Shown here: piece by piece, positions 20,601 to 29,630 of the stretch
Numbering within the stretch: the stretch's first letter is position 1
How the letters are laid out: every line of letters starts with the position of its first letter
Origin: Legionella moravica DSM 19234
Lineage (GTDB): Bacteria > Pseudomonadota > Gammaproteobacteria > Legionellales > Legionellaceae
NCBI RefSeq assembly: GCF_000423305.1
Contig: NZ_AUHS01000008.1
Coordinates: 1-64,000, forward strand
Direction of reading: 5' to 3'
DNA: 64,000 bases
Made by a program: the position numbers and the translations under genes
Notes under the pieces: generated by a model
What the model was told of the DNA's origin: nothing
The model's database searches: none
What the model saw: the letters and a program-made list of their open reading frames with translations, nothing else

Positions 20601-21506
20601 ATAAAAGGATTGAATTAACTCACTTGTTTTTTTATTGGTTAAACGCCAGGCTAAACGTTTTAATTTCACCTGAGCCTGAGCTGATGTAACCGTACCTTTA
20701 TCGAGATCGAGCCAAACAGCCAAGTCACCTTTGCCCCCTTCCAATTGCTCTGTAGTATTTGGAAAAACATGTTGCCATTGAGCTGGAACAATGTGTTTTG
20801 CAGCAAAATAGATTTGTCCTTGAGTATTCTCAAAATGATTCAGATCAAAACGTACATCCCCGAGCAGTTGAAATTCAGTACTGTTGGTCTGCTCCAATCG
20901 CGCCTCACCGCGAATTTTATAACGGCCACCTCGATTCACAATGGAAACATTGAGCCCGCTAACTGGAATTAATCCACCATCACTAAAATAAAAATGAGCT
21001 GAAACATGCTTAATGATTAATCGTTCTTGTTGGGAAAGCCAACCTAACACGAGCTTTGTCTGTTCCGGGGTAAACTCATTATCTTTAATCGAGGCTGGAG
21101 AAATGCCATCTATGCTCCAATGTCCCGCTTTCTCACGAAATTTAAGATGAATATCATCGATATAAAGAACGCCCGGCTGGATACGCCAATACCAAAGTGA
21201 TTTAAATAAGTTAATCCCGATCAGCAGTTGCTGTAAATGTAATGGGTTCTTTTTATCGCCATCAATGCTGACTTGCTTTAACTTAAGCACCGGTTGAAAC
21301 CAATACCATCCTGTTTCCATCGTTTGAACAGTAACAGGTTGGCCTAAAAGAAGACTCAAGTGCTGCTCTACTTCACCTTTGTATTGTTTCGCCCAAGGAG
21401 TTAATGAGCGGAATATGCTTGAGAAAACAGCCGCTAATATAATCAAGATAGCCAAAGCTATCCAAATTTTCTTTATTATACTATTCACCGAAAGGGTTTG
21501 ATTCAT
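17682..21506 (-). CDS. yhdP: YhdP-type AsmA-like protein (DUF3971)
   Basis: This very long protein (about 1,274 aa) has one N-terminal membrane anchor (IWIALAILIILAAVFSSIF) followed by a periplasmic body of AsmA-like beta repeats. The C-terminus has the ITGYSYKVSGPWNQP pattern typical of YhdP. In E. coli, YhdP is one of the bridge proteins that carry phospholipid toward the outer membrane. The frame opens at 21551 and overlaps fliJ. I place the start at the second ATG of MMNQ (21506), which keeps a short cytoplasmic leader and still overlaps fliJ by 26 bases; no start has a good ribosome site. The coupling to flagellar genes is notable. Confidence 0.88.
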   Translation of the reverse strand: MNQTLSVNSIIKKIWIALAILIILAAVFSSIFRSLTPWAKQYKGEVEQHLSLLLGQPVTVQTMETGWYWFQPVLKLKQVSIDGDKKNPLHLQQLLIGINLFKSLWYWRIQPGVLYIDDIHLKFREKAGHWSIDGISPASIKDNEFTPEQTKLVLGWLSQQERLIIKHVSAHFYFSDGGLIPVSGLNVSIVNRGGRYKIRGEARLEQTNSTEFQLLGDVRFDLNHFENTQGQIYFAAKHIVPAQWQHVFPNTTEQLEGGKGDLAVWLDLDKGTVTSAQAQVKLKRLAWRLTNKKTSELIQSFYANLAWKPKANGWEFQADHIKLRAAGISWPENQLLIHYNKPDNQYQIFVKSIIVESLLTDAINWPSSITELLQAKPHGVLTDTQLFIKDKEVNYILTRFEHVGWNAIKTVPAIENLSGALNWQPQEGRLELDSEKVSVKVKDYPLQQLDLFNGAVDWKELGNGFKVSIERLIMSKPDLTISAQGVVDQVTRNSVGHVRLDADFSGKNLQQWTAFLPKEYLKPKLYLWLTTDIKRIANATGTIRFNGFLNDFPFDNNNGEFSIVSHGSGGELFITSKWKLIKELEGYIRLKNRNLAIDLVHGDFQGVPVNQMHLRIDDIGKDKETLLIHGIIHGKAQKMLNFVLASPLEQKLAALKRLAVDGLVLLNLRLELPLYPENDDNLVRGDLAFENNTIAVKHQMGAIKVEDVRGDLSFDEEGVTHSALEANAFGFPLNIKIQSVKKPEPETSVLVDGECTVDSLKKQFDFPLLSVLKGMFSVKATIKLTDDPNDMDSVVLQSNLKGLAVNLPAPMGKPFDTQVPLVVKLDFNPKKAIRLRSNYNGRLSSDVLMQVNKGGLVFKSGQIRLGSSEAIYQEKPGLSVVGTLDGFDLYEWKKVYDSFATEQTGSSLLAQLRIINVTLGKLSFLNQHFDNMAVKAKILPDGGWAFNLNQKNIAGDLTYRTATNSLSGFIKYLHLASFEKNGKYSERTARSSPDQIPNLNLRIDNFSLGSKQVGNMTLKSQSSPERWLIDYCRIDSPFYQANINGEWTQKGKIKQSKMQVKLHLNDLAKSLELWQITPAVDAGKGDMEFNGGWKGTLYDFSLASLNGTMYLQLKNGRITHLSPETEEKLGLGKLLSILSLQTIPRRLKLDFSDLSHQGYSFDVFKGNFTVKNGIMNTQDSYIDGPVAYASMKGDLDLVRRMYDLNLSISPHITASLPIVATIAGGPIAGLAAWVANKIINQSMQKITGYSYKVSGPWNQPIVQQLSIEKKIIKK

Positions 21507-21954
21507 CATAATTTTTTTTACTATACCATTGCTTTTGCGCATACTCATCACTTTCTTTTTGATCGCGCCGTTCTAATTTAATTTGTTCCTCTTTTTTAAC
21601 CCGTTCAATGAGTTTGGCTACACCCTCTTCTGCTGCTTTTGCGAGTTTGTAATTCATCTCCAGTTTACTTCTGGTTTTAGCCAATTGAGCCAAATGAGAA
21701 TTCAATTGTATTAAAGCAGTATCTAAATGACTAATAAAATCAATACGATTTCTTAATCTTCCTACGGTACTGCCCTCATAGCCTATTTGTTCCAGTTGAT
21801 GTAAATAATCTTGACGATATACGACGAGCTGCTCATGGCGTAATTTATTTTGGTTAAATTGCTCTTTTGATTTTCTCAGCTCTATTAAAGCGTGATTGGT
21901 TTCTTCATTTTTTAAATGGAGTAACTGATTTAAACGATCCAGGCGCTGACTCAT
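21481..21954 (-). CDS. fliJ: Flagellar export chaperone FliJ
   Basis: This 157-aa, highly charged, coiled-coil protein begins MSQRLDRLNQLLHLKNEE. FliJ works in the flagellar type III export apparatus as the stalk of the FliI ATPase ring. Length, heptad character and position directly after fliI identify it; the sequence itself is poorly conserved. The start ATG overlaps the fliI stop (TAATG), and the 3' end overlaps the yhdP start region. Confidence 0.88.
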   Translation of the reverse strand: MSQRLDRLNQLLHLKNEETNHALIELRKSKEQFNQNKLRHEQLVVYRQDYLHQLEQIGYEGSTVGRLRNRIDFISHLDTALIQLNSHLAQLAKTRSKLEMNYKLAKAAEEGVAKLIERVKKEEQIKLERRDQKESDEYAQKQWYSKKNYDESNPFGE

Positions 21955-23300
21955 TAACTAGCTCCGATAGAAGTTGAAATCAATTGTGACAGCTGTGACA
22001 CACTGTCCTTATACGTTACCCGATCATTTATACCCTGGGTTATATACTCTTTAAATCTATCTATAACCAAAACAGCTTTATCCAGCAAAGGATCACTCCC
22101 CTTTGCATATGCGCCAAGTAATATCAGATCTTTATTTTTTTCATAAACTGATATCAGTTTTTTAAACATTAAGGTGTCTTTCATCTGTTCATCAGACACG
22201 ATGGATTGCATCACTCGGCTGATCGACGCTTCTATATCAATTGCCGGATACTGACCCTCTTCAGCTAGCGATCGGCTTAAAACAATATGCCCATCCAGAA
22301 TGGCTCTTGCGGCATCAGCAATGGGATCCTGCAAGTCATCCCCCTCAGCCAATACGGTATAAAATGCCGTTATTGAGCCTTTTCCTGGCATGCCATTTCC
22401 TGCACGCTCTACCAATTTGGGAAGTTTGGCAAATACCGAGGGAGGATAACCCTTGGTTGCTGGAGCCTCCCCAATGGATAAGGCAATTTCTCTTTGTGCC
22501 TGGGCAAATCGAGTCAATGAATCCATAAGCAGTAACACATGCTTTCCCTGATCACGAAAATACTCAGCGATACTTGTAGCAACCATGGCTCCATGCAATC
22601 GCATCAAAGCACTCTCATCAGCAGGTGCGGCAACAACCACAGCCCTCTTAAGCCCTTCCTCGCCCAAGTTAAATTCTATAAACTCTTTAACTTCTCTCCC
22701 ACGCTCACCTATCAAACCAACAACCACCACATCTGCATTAGTAAAGCGGGTCATCATACCCAATAATACTGATTTTCCGACTCCACTTCCTGCAAATAAA
22801 CCTATACGCTGTCCACGACCTACCGTTAATAATCCATTAATTGCCCGCACGCCGACATCCAAAGGAGTGTCCACAGGAGCTCTTTTTAAAGGATTGATAA
22901 TCGGGCTAATAAGCGAGTAGGAATTGACTAAATCAAGGGAAGGTCCATCATCTATCAACAAACCGGAACCGTTTAATATGCGTCCAAGTAATTGAAACCC
23001 AACCCCCACTTGCGCAATCCGCCCTGTAGGGCTGATCATCATCCCTGGTGCCAGTCCCTGTATTGTGTCTATACACATTAAATACACACTATCATTGCTA
23101 AATCCTACCACTTCAGCCTCAACTGAACGTGAATCATCTACAGTAACCAGGCAGCGCGCACCTATCGGTTGATTAAAACCTTTTGCCTCAAGAGTTAAAC
23201 CTACAGCGCGACTGATTCTGCCACAATGCATTAATCCAGAGTGTTTGATCTGCCTCATATCCGAAAGGATCTGGTATAATTTTGACTTATAAAGAGTCAT
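21954..23300 (-). CDS. fliI: Flagellar export ATPase FliI
   Basis: FliI is the 448-aa F1-beta-like ATPase that powers flagellar protein export. Walker A GSGVGKS is at 171-177 within GLFAGSGVGKSVLLGM. Walker B is in VLLLMDSLTRFAQA. The signature GEAPATKGYPPSVFAKLP follows. It overlaps fliH by 14 bases upstream and fliJ by 1 base downstream, so the three are translationally coupled. Confidence 0.98.
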   Translation of the reverse strand: MTLYKSKLYQILSDMRQIKHSGLMHCGRISRAVGLTLEAKGFNQPIGARCLVTVDDSRSVEAEVVGFSNDSVYLMCIDTIQGLAPGMMISPTGRIAQVGVGFQLLGRILNGSGLLIDDGPSLDLVNSYSLISPIINPLKRAPVDTPLDVGVRAINGLLTVGRGQRIGLFAGSGVGKSVLLGMMTRFTNADVVVVGLIGERGREVKEFIEFNLGEEGLKRAVVVAAPADESALMRLHGAMVATSIAEYFRDQGKHVLLLMDSLTRFAQAQREIALSIGEAPATKGYPPSVFAKLPKLVERAGNGMPGKGSITAFYTVLAEGDDLQDPIADAARAILDGHIVLSRSLAEEGQYPAIDIEASISRVMQSIVSDEQMKDTLMFKKLISVYEKNKDLILLGAYAKGSDPLLDKAVLVIDRFKEYITQGINDRVTYKDSVSQLSQLISTSIGAS

Positions 23301-23952
23301 TATCCAATCCTGAATTCAGAGGTTCAAAGGGCTCGTTAAGGTTATCCTTATTGATGTATTGGGCAAATAAAGTGGTTAATCGGGTGTGTAATCTGCCATC
23401 CAACTCACTATGCTGCCCCTTTAGATAAAAATCACCTCTATTTAAGGCGGGATCTGCAAATAAAGCATCAGTAATTCCAGGTACATCTTTCTCACCAATT
23501 TCAGATTTAATCCACTCGATATCCTGGGGATGCATCCCCAAAATCGTGGCTCCACTTAAGGATGGCAACTCCTTTTTTATTTCGTTAAAGAGCATTTTAA
23601 ATTTATCCGGATGTACTGTAAGTTCAATCCCAATACAATATTGGCTCAACCAAATCAACGTGTTAATCACCTCTTGGATTAATTGTTCATCAAGCAGCTG
23701 AACTGGATTTTTGAACCATTCAATCCATTGAACCAATTCTGCTCTTTTTAAATCGATCTCCTCCTGAGCTTGTCTCATTCCTTCTGCAAAACCTTTTTCA
23801 ATTGCCTCCTGCTTTAATTGTGCAATTTGCTCATTTAATTGCGCTTCCAAATCAGGTTTTGATGGCTCATCAGCTTTGACATGATGATAATCCCAGGAGT
23901 TAAACCCCTTAGTGTCAGATCCCATAGGAAAAGGCTGAAATTCTTTAGACAT
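23287..23952 (-). CDS. fliH: Flagellar export protein FliH
   Basis: This 221-aa protein is the FliI regulator and stator of the export ATPase. A polar N-terminus is followed by a helical Glu/Gln-rich stretch (about 37-72) containing AEGMRQAQEEI, then the conserved C-terminal domain with LNRGDFYLKGQHSELDGRLH-type residues (the GGCxVE-like region of FliH). Its start lies 194 bases after the fliG stop, an unusually large gap for this operon, with a hairpin inside it. Confidence 0.92.
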   Translation of the reverse strand: MSKEFQPFPMGSDTKGFNSWDYHHVKADEPSKPDLEAQLNEQIAQLKQEAIEKGFAEGMRQAQEEIDLKRAELVQWIEWFKNPVQLLDEQLIQEVINTLIWLSQYCIGIELTVHPDKFKMLFNEIKKELPSLSGATILGMHPQDIEWIKSEIGEKDVPGITDALFADPALNRGDFYLKGQHSELDGRLHTRLTTLFAQYINKDNLNEPFEPLNSGLDNDSL

Positions 23953-24088
23953 ATTCTAAAATACCTTGTAATTTAAGATGAATACAAAATCATTTACTCA
24001 GCGTCAAAAATGCAAGAACGACTTATTCTTGTTTATTAATTTCCTGGCGTCATAATCCGAATCTGGTATCAATTAATGAACGCTTAAA

Positions 24089-24116
24089 ATGGCGCTTCAA
24101 TCATCTTAAACGCCAT
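24089..24116. other. Hairpin between fliG and fliH
   Basis: ATGGCG (24089-24094) pairs with CGCCAT (24111-24116) over a 16-base loop in the 194-base gap. No T-tract follows on the transcribed strand, so it may be an RNA stability or processing site rather than a terminator. I found no sigma-54 promoter in this gap. Confidence 0.4.
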
Positions 24117-24146
24117 GATTACCCCAATCTTCACTCGAGGAAATTT

Positions 24147-25136
24147 TTAAATCAGTTCGTCACCGCCCTTGGATCCAAGAGAAATCTTGCCGTCCTCAGC
24201 AAGGCCTCTGGCGATTGCAAGAATCTCTCTTTGTGCACGTTCCACATCGCTTATTTTAACTGGGCCTTGTACTTCAATGTCATCACGCAGCAAATCTGCG
24301 GCACGCTTGGACATGTTTGAAAAAATTTTATCTCGTGTTGTTTCAGTAGTTCCTTTAAGCGCTACTTTTAGTTGCTCTGAGGTCACATCACGCAATAAAA
24401 TCTGGACACTTCTATCGTCCATATCAACAAGGTTTTCAAAAACAAACATTTTATCGCGGATTTTATCGCTCAGATCCTCATCCCAATCTTTTATCTTTTC
24501 AAGGACCTCTTCTTCCATAGCACCATCGAGAAAGTTAATCACATCAGCAACGGTTTTAATTCCACCCACTGAAGTCGATTTTCCAACCGTTTGACCACTC
24601 AATTGTTTTTCTATAACTTTACCCAGTTCAGAAATCGCTTCTGGCTTAACGGTGTCAATATTACACATTCGTAATAATACCTCAGCACGTTTTTCTGCAC
24701 TGAAATAGCTGACCACTTCAGCTGATTGTTCACAATCAAGATGAATTAATATTGTAGCGATAATCTGTGGATGTTCATTACGTATCACATCGGCAATCAG
24801 CCGGCCGTCAAGCCATTTTAATTTATTCAAGCCACTGTCTTTATGAGAGATCAAAATCCTGTCGATAAAAGGAGTCGCTTTTTCTAAACCCAAAGCTTCA
24901 ATAAGTACTGTTCGCAAATAGTGTTCCGTGTCCACAGTCAAACTGGTCTGATCACTTATGGCACTGATGAAATCAACTAAAACAGATTGCATTTTAGCTT
25001 TACTGACCGAACTCAAAGAGGAGATAGCCATACCTACCTTTTGAACCTGTCGCGGCTCTAAATGTTTAAGTACTTCAGAGGCATTTTTCTCCCCCATACT
25101 AAGTAACAAAATTGCTGCACGTTCTATTCCGTCCAT
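24147..25136 (-). CDS. fliG: Flagellar motor switch protein FliG
   Basis: FliG (329 aa) forms the torque-generating ring that contacts the stator and couples to FliM/FliN. It begins MDGIERAAILLLSMGE. The middle-domain EHPQ motif is present in RNEHPQIIATILIHL. The C-terminal domain carries the charged torque helix (DKIRDKMFVFENLVDMDD, with DDRSVQ). The stop of fliF lies 2 bases upstream. Confidence 0.97.
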   Translation of the reverse strand: MDGIERAAILLLSMGEKNASEVLKHLEPRQVQKVGMAISSLSSVSKAKMQSVLVDFISAISDQTSLTVDTEHYLRTVLIEALGLEKATPFIDRILISHKDSGLNKLKWLDGRLIADVIRNEHPQIIATILIHLDCEQSAEVVSYFSAEKRAEVLLRMCNIDTVKPEAISELGKVIEKQLSGQTVGKSTSVGGIKTVADVINFLDGAMEEEVLEKIKDWDEDLSDKIRDKMFVFENLVDMDDRSVQILLRDVTSEQLKVALKGTTETTRDKIFSNMSKRAADLLRDDIEVQGPVKISDVERAQREILAIARGLAEDGKISLGSKGGDELI

Positions 25137-25138
25137 AG

Positions 25139-26785
25139 CTAACCTCTGTCAACCCATGTTTTAACAACCTGAGCAACGCGCTTAGGTTCTTTATCCACCA
25201 CCTGGCGTAATAAATTCAATTGAGACTCATAATCGCTGATTTCGTTTAAACCGAGTTGATTATCCTGGCCAGACTCATCAGTTAATTTTAAACTCGCTTC
25301 TTCTTCACTCTTGTTACTTGCCAATGTCTTTAGCATGGGTTTAAACACGCCAAAGATCAAAGCAAGTAAAAATAATGCACCCGCTACTTGCTTCACTATG
25401 GACCAAAAACTGTCTTTTTGCCAAAAGCGCTCATCAGGCAGTCTTTCTATAGGATCAGGTTTCACAAAGCTGCTGTTGATCACATTCAAACTATCGCCTC
25501 TTTTTGCATTAAGACCTATTGCATCTGACACAAGTAACTTGATCTGCTCAATTTCCTGAGGAGTTAATGGTTTTTTCTCCATTTTTTTAGTTTTATCATT
25601 CATCACAGCACGATTATCAACCAGGACTGCAACCGATAACCTCTTAATGGTACCTGGTTGATTTTTGGTATGACTCACTGTTTTGTCTAATTCAAAGTTT
25701 TTTGTACTTTGAGTTCGAATATCACTTGCCTGACTTTGATCCGTAGTCGTTTGCTGGGGTGCAGCACCATTAGCAGCATTAGCGCCGTTAGCTCCAGTTT
25801 TAGGAGGAACATTTTTTTGTCCAAGTGCAGGATTTGGTGTTGGAACATTAGAGAGAGAACCTGGAACACCACTGGCATCATTACTAGCATTCCGTTGTTC
25901 CTGCATGGTTTGTTCACTGCGCAAAGACGACTGTTCAGGATTAAACAACTCCTGAGTCTGCTCATAACTGGTAAAATCAATATCCGCGGATACTTTCGCT
26001 CGTACTCTCCCATACCCTAGTATCGGAGTTAAAATGTCCTGAATTTTTTGTGAATATTGTTGTTCCAATGTTTGTCGATAATCAAGAAAACGCTCTGTGT
26101 CTGAAAATAACGTCTGACCAGCCCCCTCATTAAGTAACTGACCATCCTGATCCACTACAGTTACTCTGCTTGCACTTAAACTGGGGATGCTTGAGGCAAC
26201 CAGATTGACTATAGCCGCAATAGTGTGTTTTTTAAGCTCCACTCCTGAATAAACATCGATAAATACTGAAGCGCTAGGTTGCTGACTGTCTCTGACAAAT
26301 GCAGACTCTCTGGGAATAGCCAAATGAACGCGCGCTGATTTAATGTCATTAAATTTACTGATCGTTCGCGCCAGCTCTGTTTCAAGAGCCTGTTTATAAC
26401 GAGCATTTTCCATAAATTGACTGCTGTTAAATGTTCCATTTCCAGCAAACATCGCTTCAGTACCGCTGGAATCACGAGGCAATCCTTCAGCCGCCAGTTT
26501 TAATCGAGCACTTTGTAATTCATCTGCAGGCACAAGCAAAACACCGTTATTTTGATCGATTTTGTACTCGATGCCGCTCCTCTCCAGAACCGCCAGGACT
26601 TCAGAGGTATCTCGAGGATTTAACTGACTGTATAGAGGGATGTAACTGGGATCGCGAGACCATAAAACTACGGCCAAACCTATAGCGACGCTTGCAGCCA
26701 AACCGACCAGCAAACCAATTTGGCGAGGGATAGATAAGCTTGCAAATTTCGCTGCCGCAGTAGAAGCATTATCAGCCAATGCCAT
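25139..26785 (-). CDS. fliF: Flagellar MS-ring protein FliF
   Basis: FliF (548 aa) builds the inner-membrane MS ring. One transmembrane helix lies at about 23-45 and a second at about 455-478 (VKQVAGALFLLALIFGVF). Between them are ring-building motifs including YKQALETELARTI and the beta-collar region rich in Asn, Gln, Ala and Pro (about 300-350). The C-terminal tail binds FliG. The length is normal. Confidence 0.97.
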   Translation of the reverse strand: MALADNASTAAAKFASLSIPRQIGLLVGLAASVAIGLAVVLWSRDPSYIPLYSQLNPRDTSEVLAVLERSGIEYKIDQNNGVLLVPADELQSARLKLAAEGLPRDSSGTEAMFAGNGTFNSSQFMENARYKQALETELARTISKFNDIKSARVHLAIPRESAFVRDSQQPSASVFIDVYSGVELKKHTIAAIVNLVASSIPSLSASRVTVVDQDGQLLNEGAGQTLFSDTERFLDYRQTLEQQYSQKIQDILTPILGYGRVRAKVSADIDFTSYEQTQELFNPEQSSLRSEQTMQEQRNASNDASGVPGSLSNVPTPNPALGQKNVPPKTGANGANAANGAAPQQTTTDQSQASDIRTQSTKNFELDKTVSHTKNQPGTIKRLSVAVLVDNRAVMNDKTKKMEKKPLTPQEIEQIKLLVSDAIGLNAKRGDSLNVINSSFVKPDPIERLPDERFWQKDSFWSIVKQVAGALFLLALIFGVFKPMLKTLASNKSEEEASLKLTDESGQDNQLGLNEISDYESQLNLLRQVVDKEPKRVAQVVKTWVDRG

Positions 26786-26853
26786 TATAAACTCCTGTAA
26801 TTTTATCCTGATTCTAAAAGAATTAGTCCATGGATTTCATCGAATCACCTGCA

Positions 26854-27168
26854 TTATACAGGCATATTCATGATGTCCTGATACGCCTGGACAACTTTAT
26901 TTCTAACCCGCAAAGTTGCTTCGAAACCCAAATTCGATTTTTGGCTGGCAACCATCACCTCACCCAGACTGACATTAGGATCACCCAGTTCGAATCGTGT
27001 TTTCAATGCATCTGAGGCTTGACTCATTTCATTAACTTGACTCAATGCCTTTTGAAACACCAGACTGAATGGTGTCTGGTTCGCATCAGCCTGATTGACA
27101 GTCCCTTCTGCCTGAGCAGACATGGTTCGAATTTGATTCAATAAATTTACAGTATTTATATCGCTCAC
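26854..27168 (-). CDS. fliE: Flagellar hook-basal body adaptor FliE
   Basis: FliE joins the MS ring to the proximal rod. The frame is open from an ATG at 27189, but the GTG at 27168 has AGGGG seven bases upstream and gives a 104-aa protein beginning (GTG)SDINTVNLLNQI, the usual FliE length; I prefer it. The conserved C-terminal pattern ATLRVRNKVVQAYQDIMNMPV-type is present. It lies between fleR and fliF on the same strand, and no separate sigma-54 promoter was seen in the 73-base gap. Confidence 0.92.
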   Translation of the reverse strand: MSDINTVNLLNQIRTMSAQAEGTVNQADANQTPFSLVFQKALSQVNEMSQASDALKTRFELGDPNVSLGEVMVASQKSNLGFEATLRVRNKVVQAYQDIMNMPV

Positions 27169-27241
27169 TTCCCTGCCCCTTATCTTCATTCATTGCAATC
27201 AACTCAATCATCAAAAAACAGCGTAATGAATGTTCTGTTGT

Positions 27242-28552
27242 TTAAACGGTATAACCTTCTTCACGCATTTTAGCCAGCTTATATCTCAAAGTTCGTTCAC
27301 TCACACCTAATAATGCTGCCACCCGTTGTCTGTTTCCTTCATGTTCCAATAACGTTTTTTCAATCAATTCAAATTCATGAATCTGTAAATTTTTACTGCT
27401 TGCTGTGACCGTTGTTTCAGATGTCAGTGTGGAGGTTAATGATAACTGTAAATGCTCTCCTTCAATGATTCCTTGAGTTTGCAATACCAAAGCTCGTTGA
27501 ATCACATTATCCAGTTCTCTGGCATTACCCGGCCAGGGATAAGACAACATCAGTTTTTGTGCGGTTGGGCTAATCACCGGAACTACAGGTTGTTTGTGTT
27601 GACAATGTTTTCGAATCAAATAATTAGCCAATGGAATGATGTCGTTTTTTCTCTCTCTTAATGGGTGCCATTGCAGAGGAAAAATGTTGAGCCTGTAAAA
27701 CAAATCTTCTCGAAAACGTCCGGCCTGCACCTCATCCTTTAACTGTCTGTTGGTGGTAGCAAGAATTCGAACATCCAGACTGATCATTTTATTTGAGCCG
27801 ATACGCTCTACCTCTTTCTCTTGTAATACTCTTAATAATTTCGCTTGTAAACTTAAAGACATTTCACTCACTTCATCCAGTAGTAAAGTGCCTCCTTGAG
27901 CCTGTTCAAATTTCCCGGGAGTCGATTTATAGGCCCCGGTGAATGAACCTTTTTCATAACCAAACAAGGTGGCTTCAAGCATTTGTTCTGGAATTGCCGC
28001 GCAGTTAATCGCAATAAAGGGCTGTTTTTTTCGTGGAGAATGATCGTGTATAAAGTGAGCCAATACTTCTTTACCTGTTCCGCTTTCTCCACTAATCATC
28101 ACGCCAACATCTGATTGTGCGACCTTTAAGGCCATAGTGAGTAAAGCCTGACTTTTTGGATCTTGCGCTACAGGCTCGCCACAATCATCCACTTCAACTT
28201 TAATGAATTGATTGATTTTCTCAATTAATACCTGAGCGCTGAATGGTTTTGTTAAGTAATCCACGGCACCGTGGCGTATGGCATTAACAGCATCTTCTAC
28301 AGATCCATAAGCAGTCATTAATATAACGGGTAATCCTGGTCTTTTTTTATGAAGTTCTGCCAGCAATTGATTACCGTCCAGTTTATCCATGCGAATGTCT
28401 GTTAAAACCACAGCAGGATTATGCAAGTCAAGCAAGGTTAAGGCTTCTTTCCCATCCTTGGCTGTAATGTAGGTATGACCTGAAATAGTCATAGTCTCAG
28501 CAAGAGCTTCTCTCAATACCGGATCGTCTTCAACAATTAAAACATGGCTCAT
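27242..28552 (-). CDS. fleR: Sigma-54-dependent response regulator FleR
   Basis: FleR (436 aa) activates sigma-54 flagellar promoters when phosphorylated by FleS. The receiver domain (1-120) has the phosphorylation site D52 in VLTDIRM and K102. The AAA+ domain carries Walker A GESGTGKE (155-162) and the sigma-54-contacting loop GSFTGA (202-207). A Fis-type helix-turn-helix ends the protein (ERTLRYKLAKM). It is 20 bases downstream of fleS. Confidence 0.95.
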   Translation of the reverse strand: MSHVLIVEDDPVLREALAETMTISGHTYITAKDGKEALTLLDLHNPAVVLTDIRMDKLDGNQLLAELHKKRPGLPVILMTAYGSVEDAVNAIRHGAVDYLTKPFSAQVLIEKINQFIKVEVDDCGEPVAQDPKSQALLTMALKVAQSDVGVMISGESGTGKEVLAHFIHDHSPRKKQPFIAINCAAIPEQMLEATLFGYEKGSFTGAYKSTPGKFEQAQGGTLLLDEVSEMSLSLQAKLLRVLQEKEVERIGSNKMISLDVRILATTNRQLKDEVQAGRFREDLFYRLNIFPLQWHPLRERKNDIIPLANYLIRKHCQHKQPVVPVISPTAQKLMLSYPWPGNARELDNVIQRALVLQTQGIIEGEHLQLSLTSTLTSETTVTASSKNLQIHEFELIEKTLLEHEGNRQRVAALLGVSERTLRYKLAKMREEGYTV

Positions 28553-28572
28553 AAATATCCTTTATTCTCGTT

Positions 28573-29592
28573 TCATTCGACTCTGTTCATACCTGGTATA
28601 TACAAGTTTACCTGTGTACCTTCGCCTTCAACAGATTCTAAGGTCACTTTACCTCCATGAGCTTTCACAACTGCAAAAACAACCGCTAATCCTAAACCAG
28701 TTCCTTGTGCTTTAGTGGTAAAGAACGGTGAAAAGGCCTGTGTTTTTACCTCGTCACTCATCCCCTTTCCATTATCCTCTACTGATATTTGTATACCTGA
28801 ATCATCCATAGATGCAAGTGTTAAATGTATTTCTGTAGCTTCTGATTGCAACGCATTGATTACCAGATTCAAAACTGCTCCAATTAATGACTCTCCGTGA
28901 ATGGATGATTCACGTGTTATTAATTGATTGTTCACTTTGAATAATACCGAAGAAGACTCTATGTAAGGCTGAGCTCTTTGCATTAATTGAGAGCACCAAT
29001 AAGTCATATCCATCAAGATTGGTTTTATGGATGTGCCTCGGGCAAACAACAGTAAATCTTGAATTTGTTGTTCGATACTCCCATGACACTCTTGTAAACG
29101 GCGTATCCAATTTTTTATACGGGGATCAAGGTCGACAATATTATTTAAATGCTCAGTATATAAAATAGCAGATGACAAAGGGGTTCTGATTTGATGAGCC
29201 AGCTGGGCGGTCATTGTTCCTATAGACACCAGCCTTTTCTCATTTTCTCTCGCTTTCTCATAATCTCGTGTCGCAGTAATATCCGATAGGGTAATTAAGA
29301 TACCTGGCAAACTGTCAAGAGATGAAATAGCAACATGTACTCGTCGTCCATCCGCCAAAGACACTTCATGACCATCATCAGCTCGTGGAACAAATGCCCG
29401 TTGAATGACATCCAGCCATAAGGAGCCTGTTAGTCCGTAACCAAGCATCGCTTCAGCACAAGGATTTAACCAAACCACACGCCCTTGAGCATTTAATATC
29501 ACAAGCGCATTGGGTAAACTGGACAGAATATCCCATTCAGAAAATTCAATCTGAGGTTTAACCGCACAAGTCTGGTAATTACAATAGTCCAT
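28573..29592 (-). CDS. fleS: Flagellar sensor histidine kinase FleS
   Basis: This is a soluble kinase of about 339 aa. A PAS domain (about 20-110) precedes a dimerisation domain with the phospho-acceptor His133 in QLAHQIRTPLSSA. The ATP-binding domain has the N box (VLNLVINAL), G1 (VEDNGKGM) and G2 (GTGLGLAVV). The open frame reaches a TTG at 29634, but that codon lies inside the sigma-54 promoter, so I use the ATG at 29592 (MDYCNYQTC). There is no strong ribosome site. It pairs with FleR. Confidence 0.93.
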   Translation of the reverse strand: MDYCNYQTCAVKPQIEFSEWDILSSLPNALVILNAQGRVVWLNPCAEAMLGYGLTGSLWLDVIQRAFVPRADDGHEVSLADGRRVHVAISSLDSLPGILITLSDITATRDYEKARENEKRLVSIGTMTAQLAHQIRTPLSSAILYTEHLNNIVDLDPRIKNWIRRLQECHGSIEQQIQDLLLFARGTSIKPILMDMTYWCSQLMQRAQPYIESSSVLFKVNNQLITRESSIHGESLIGAVLNLVINALQSEATEIHLTLASMDDSGIQISVEDNGKGMSDEVKTQAFSPFFTTKAQGTGLGLAVVFAVVKAHGGKVTLESVEGEGTQVNLYIPGMNRVE

Positions 29593-29630
29593 AAAATGAT
29601 GAATGAAAAAGTTAGTTAATAATGACTTTA

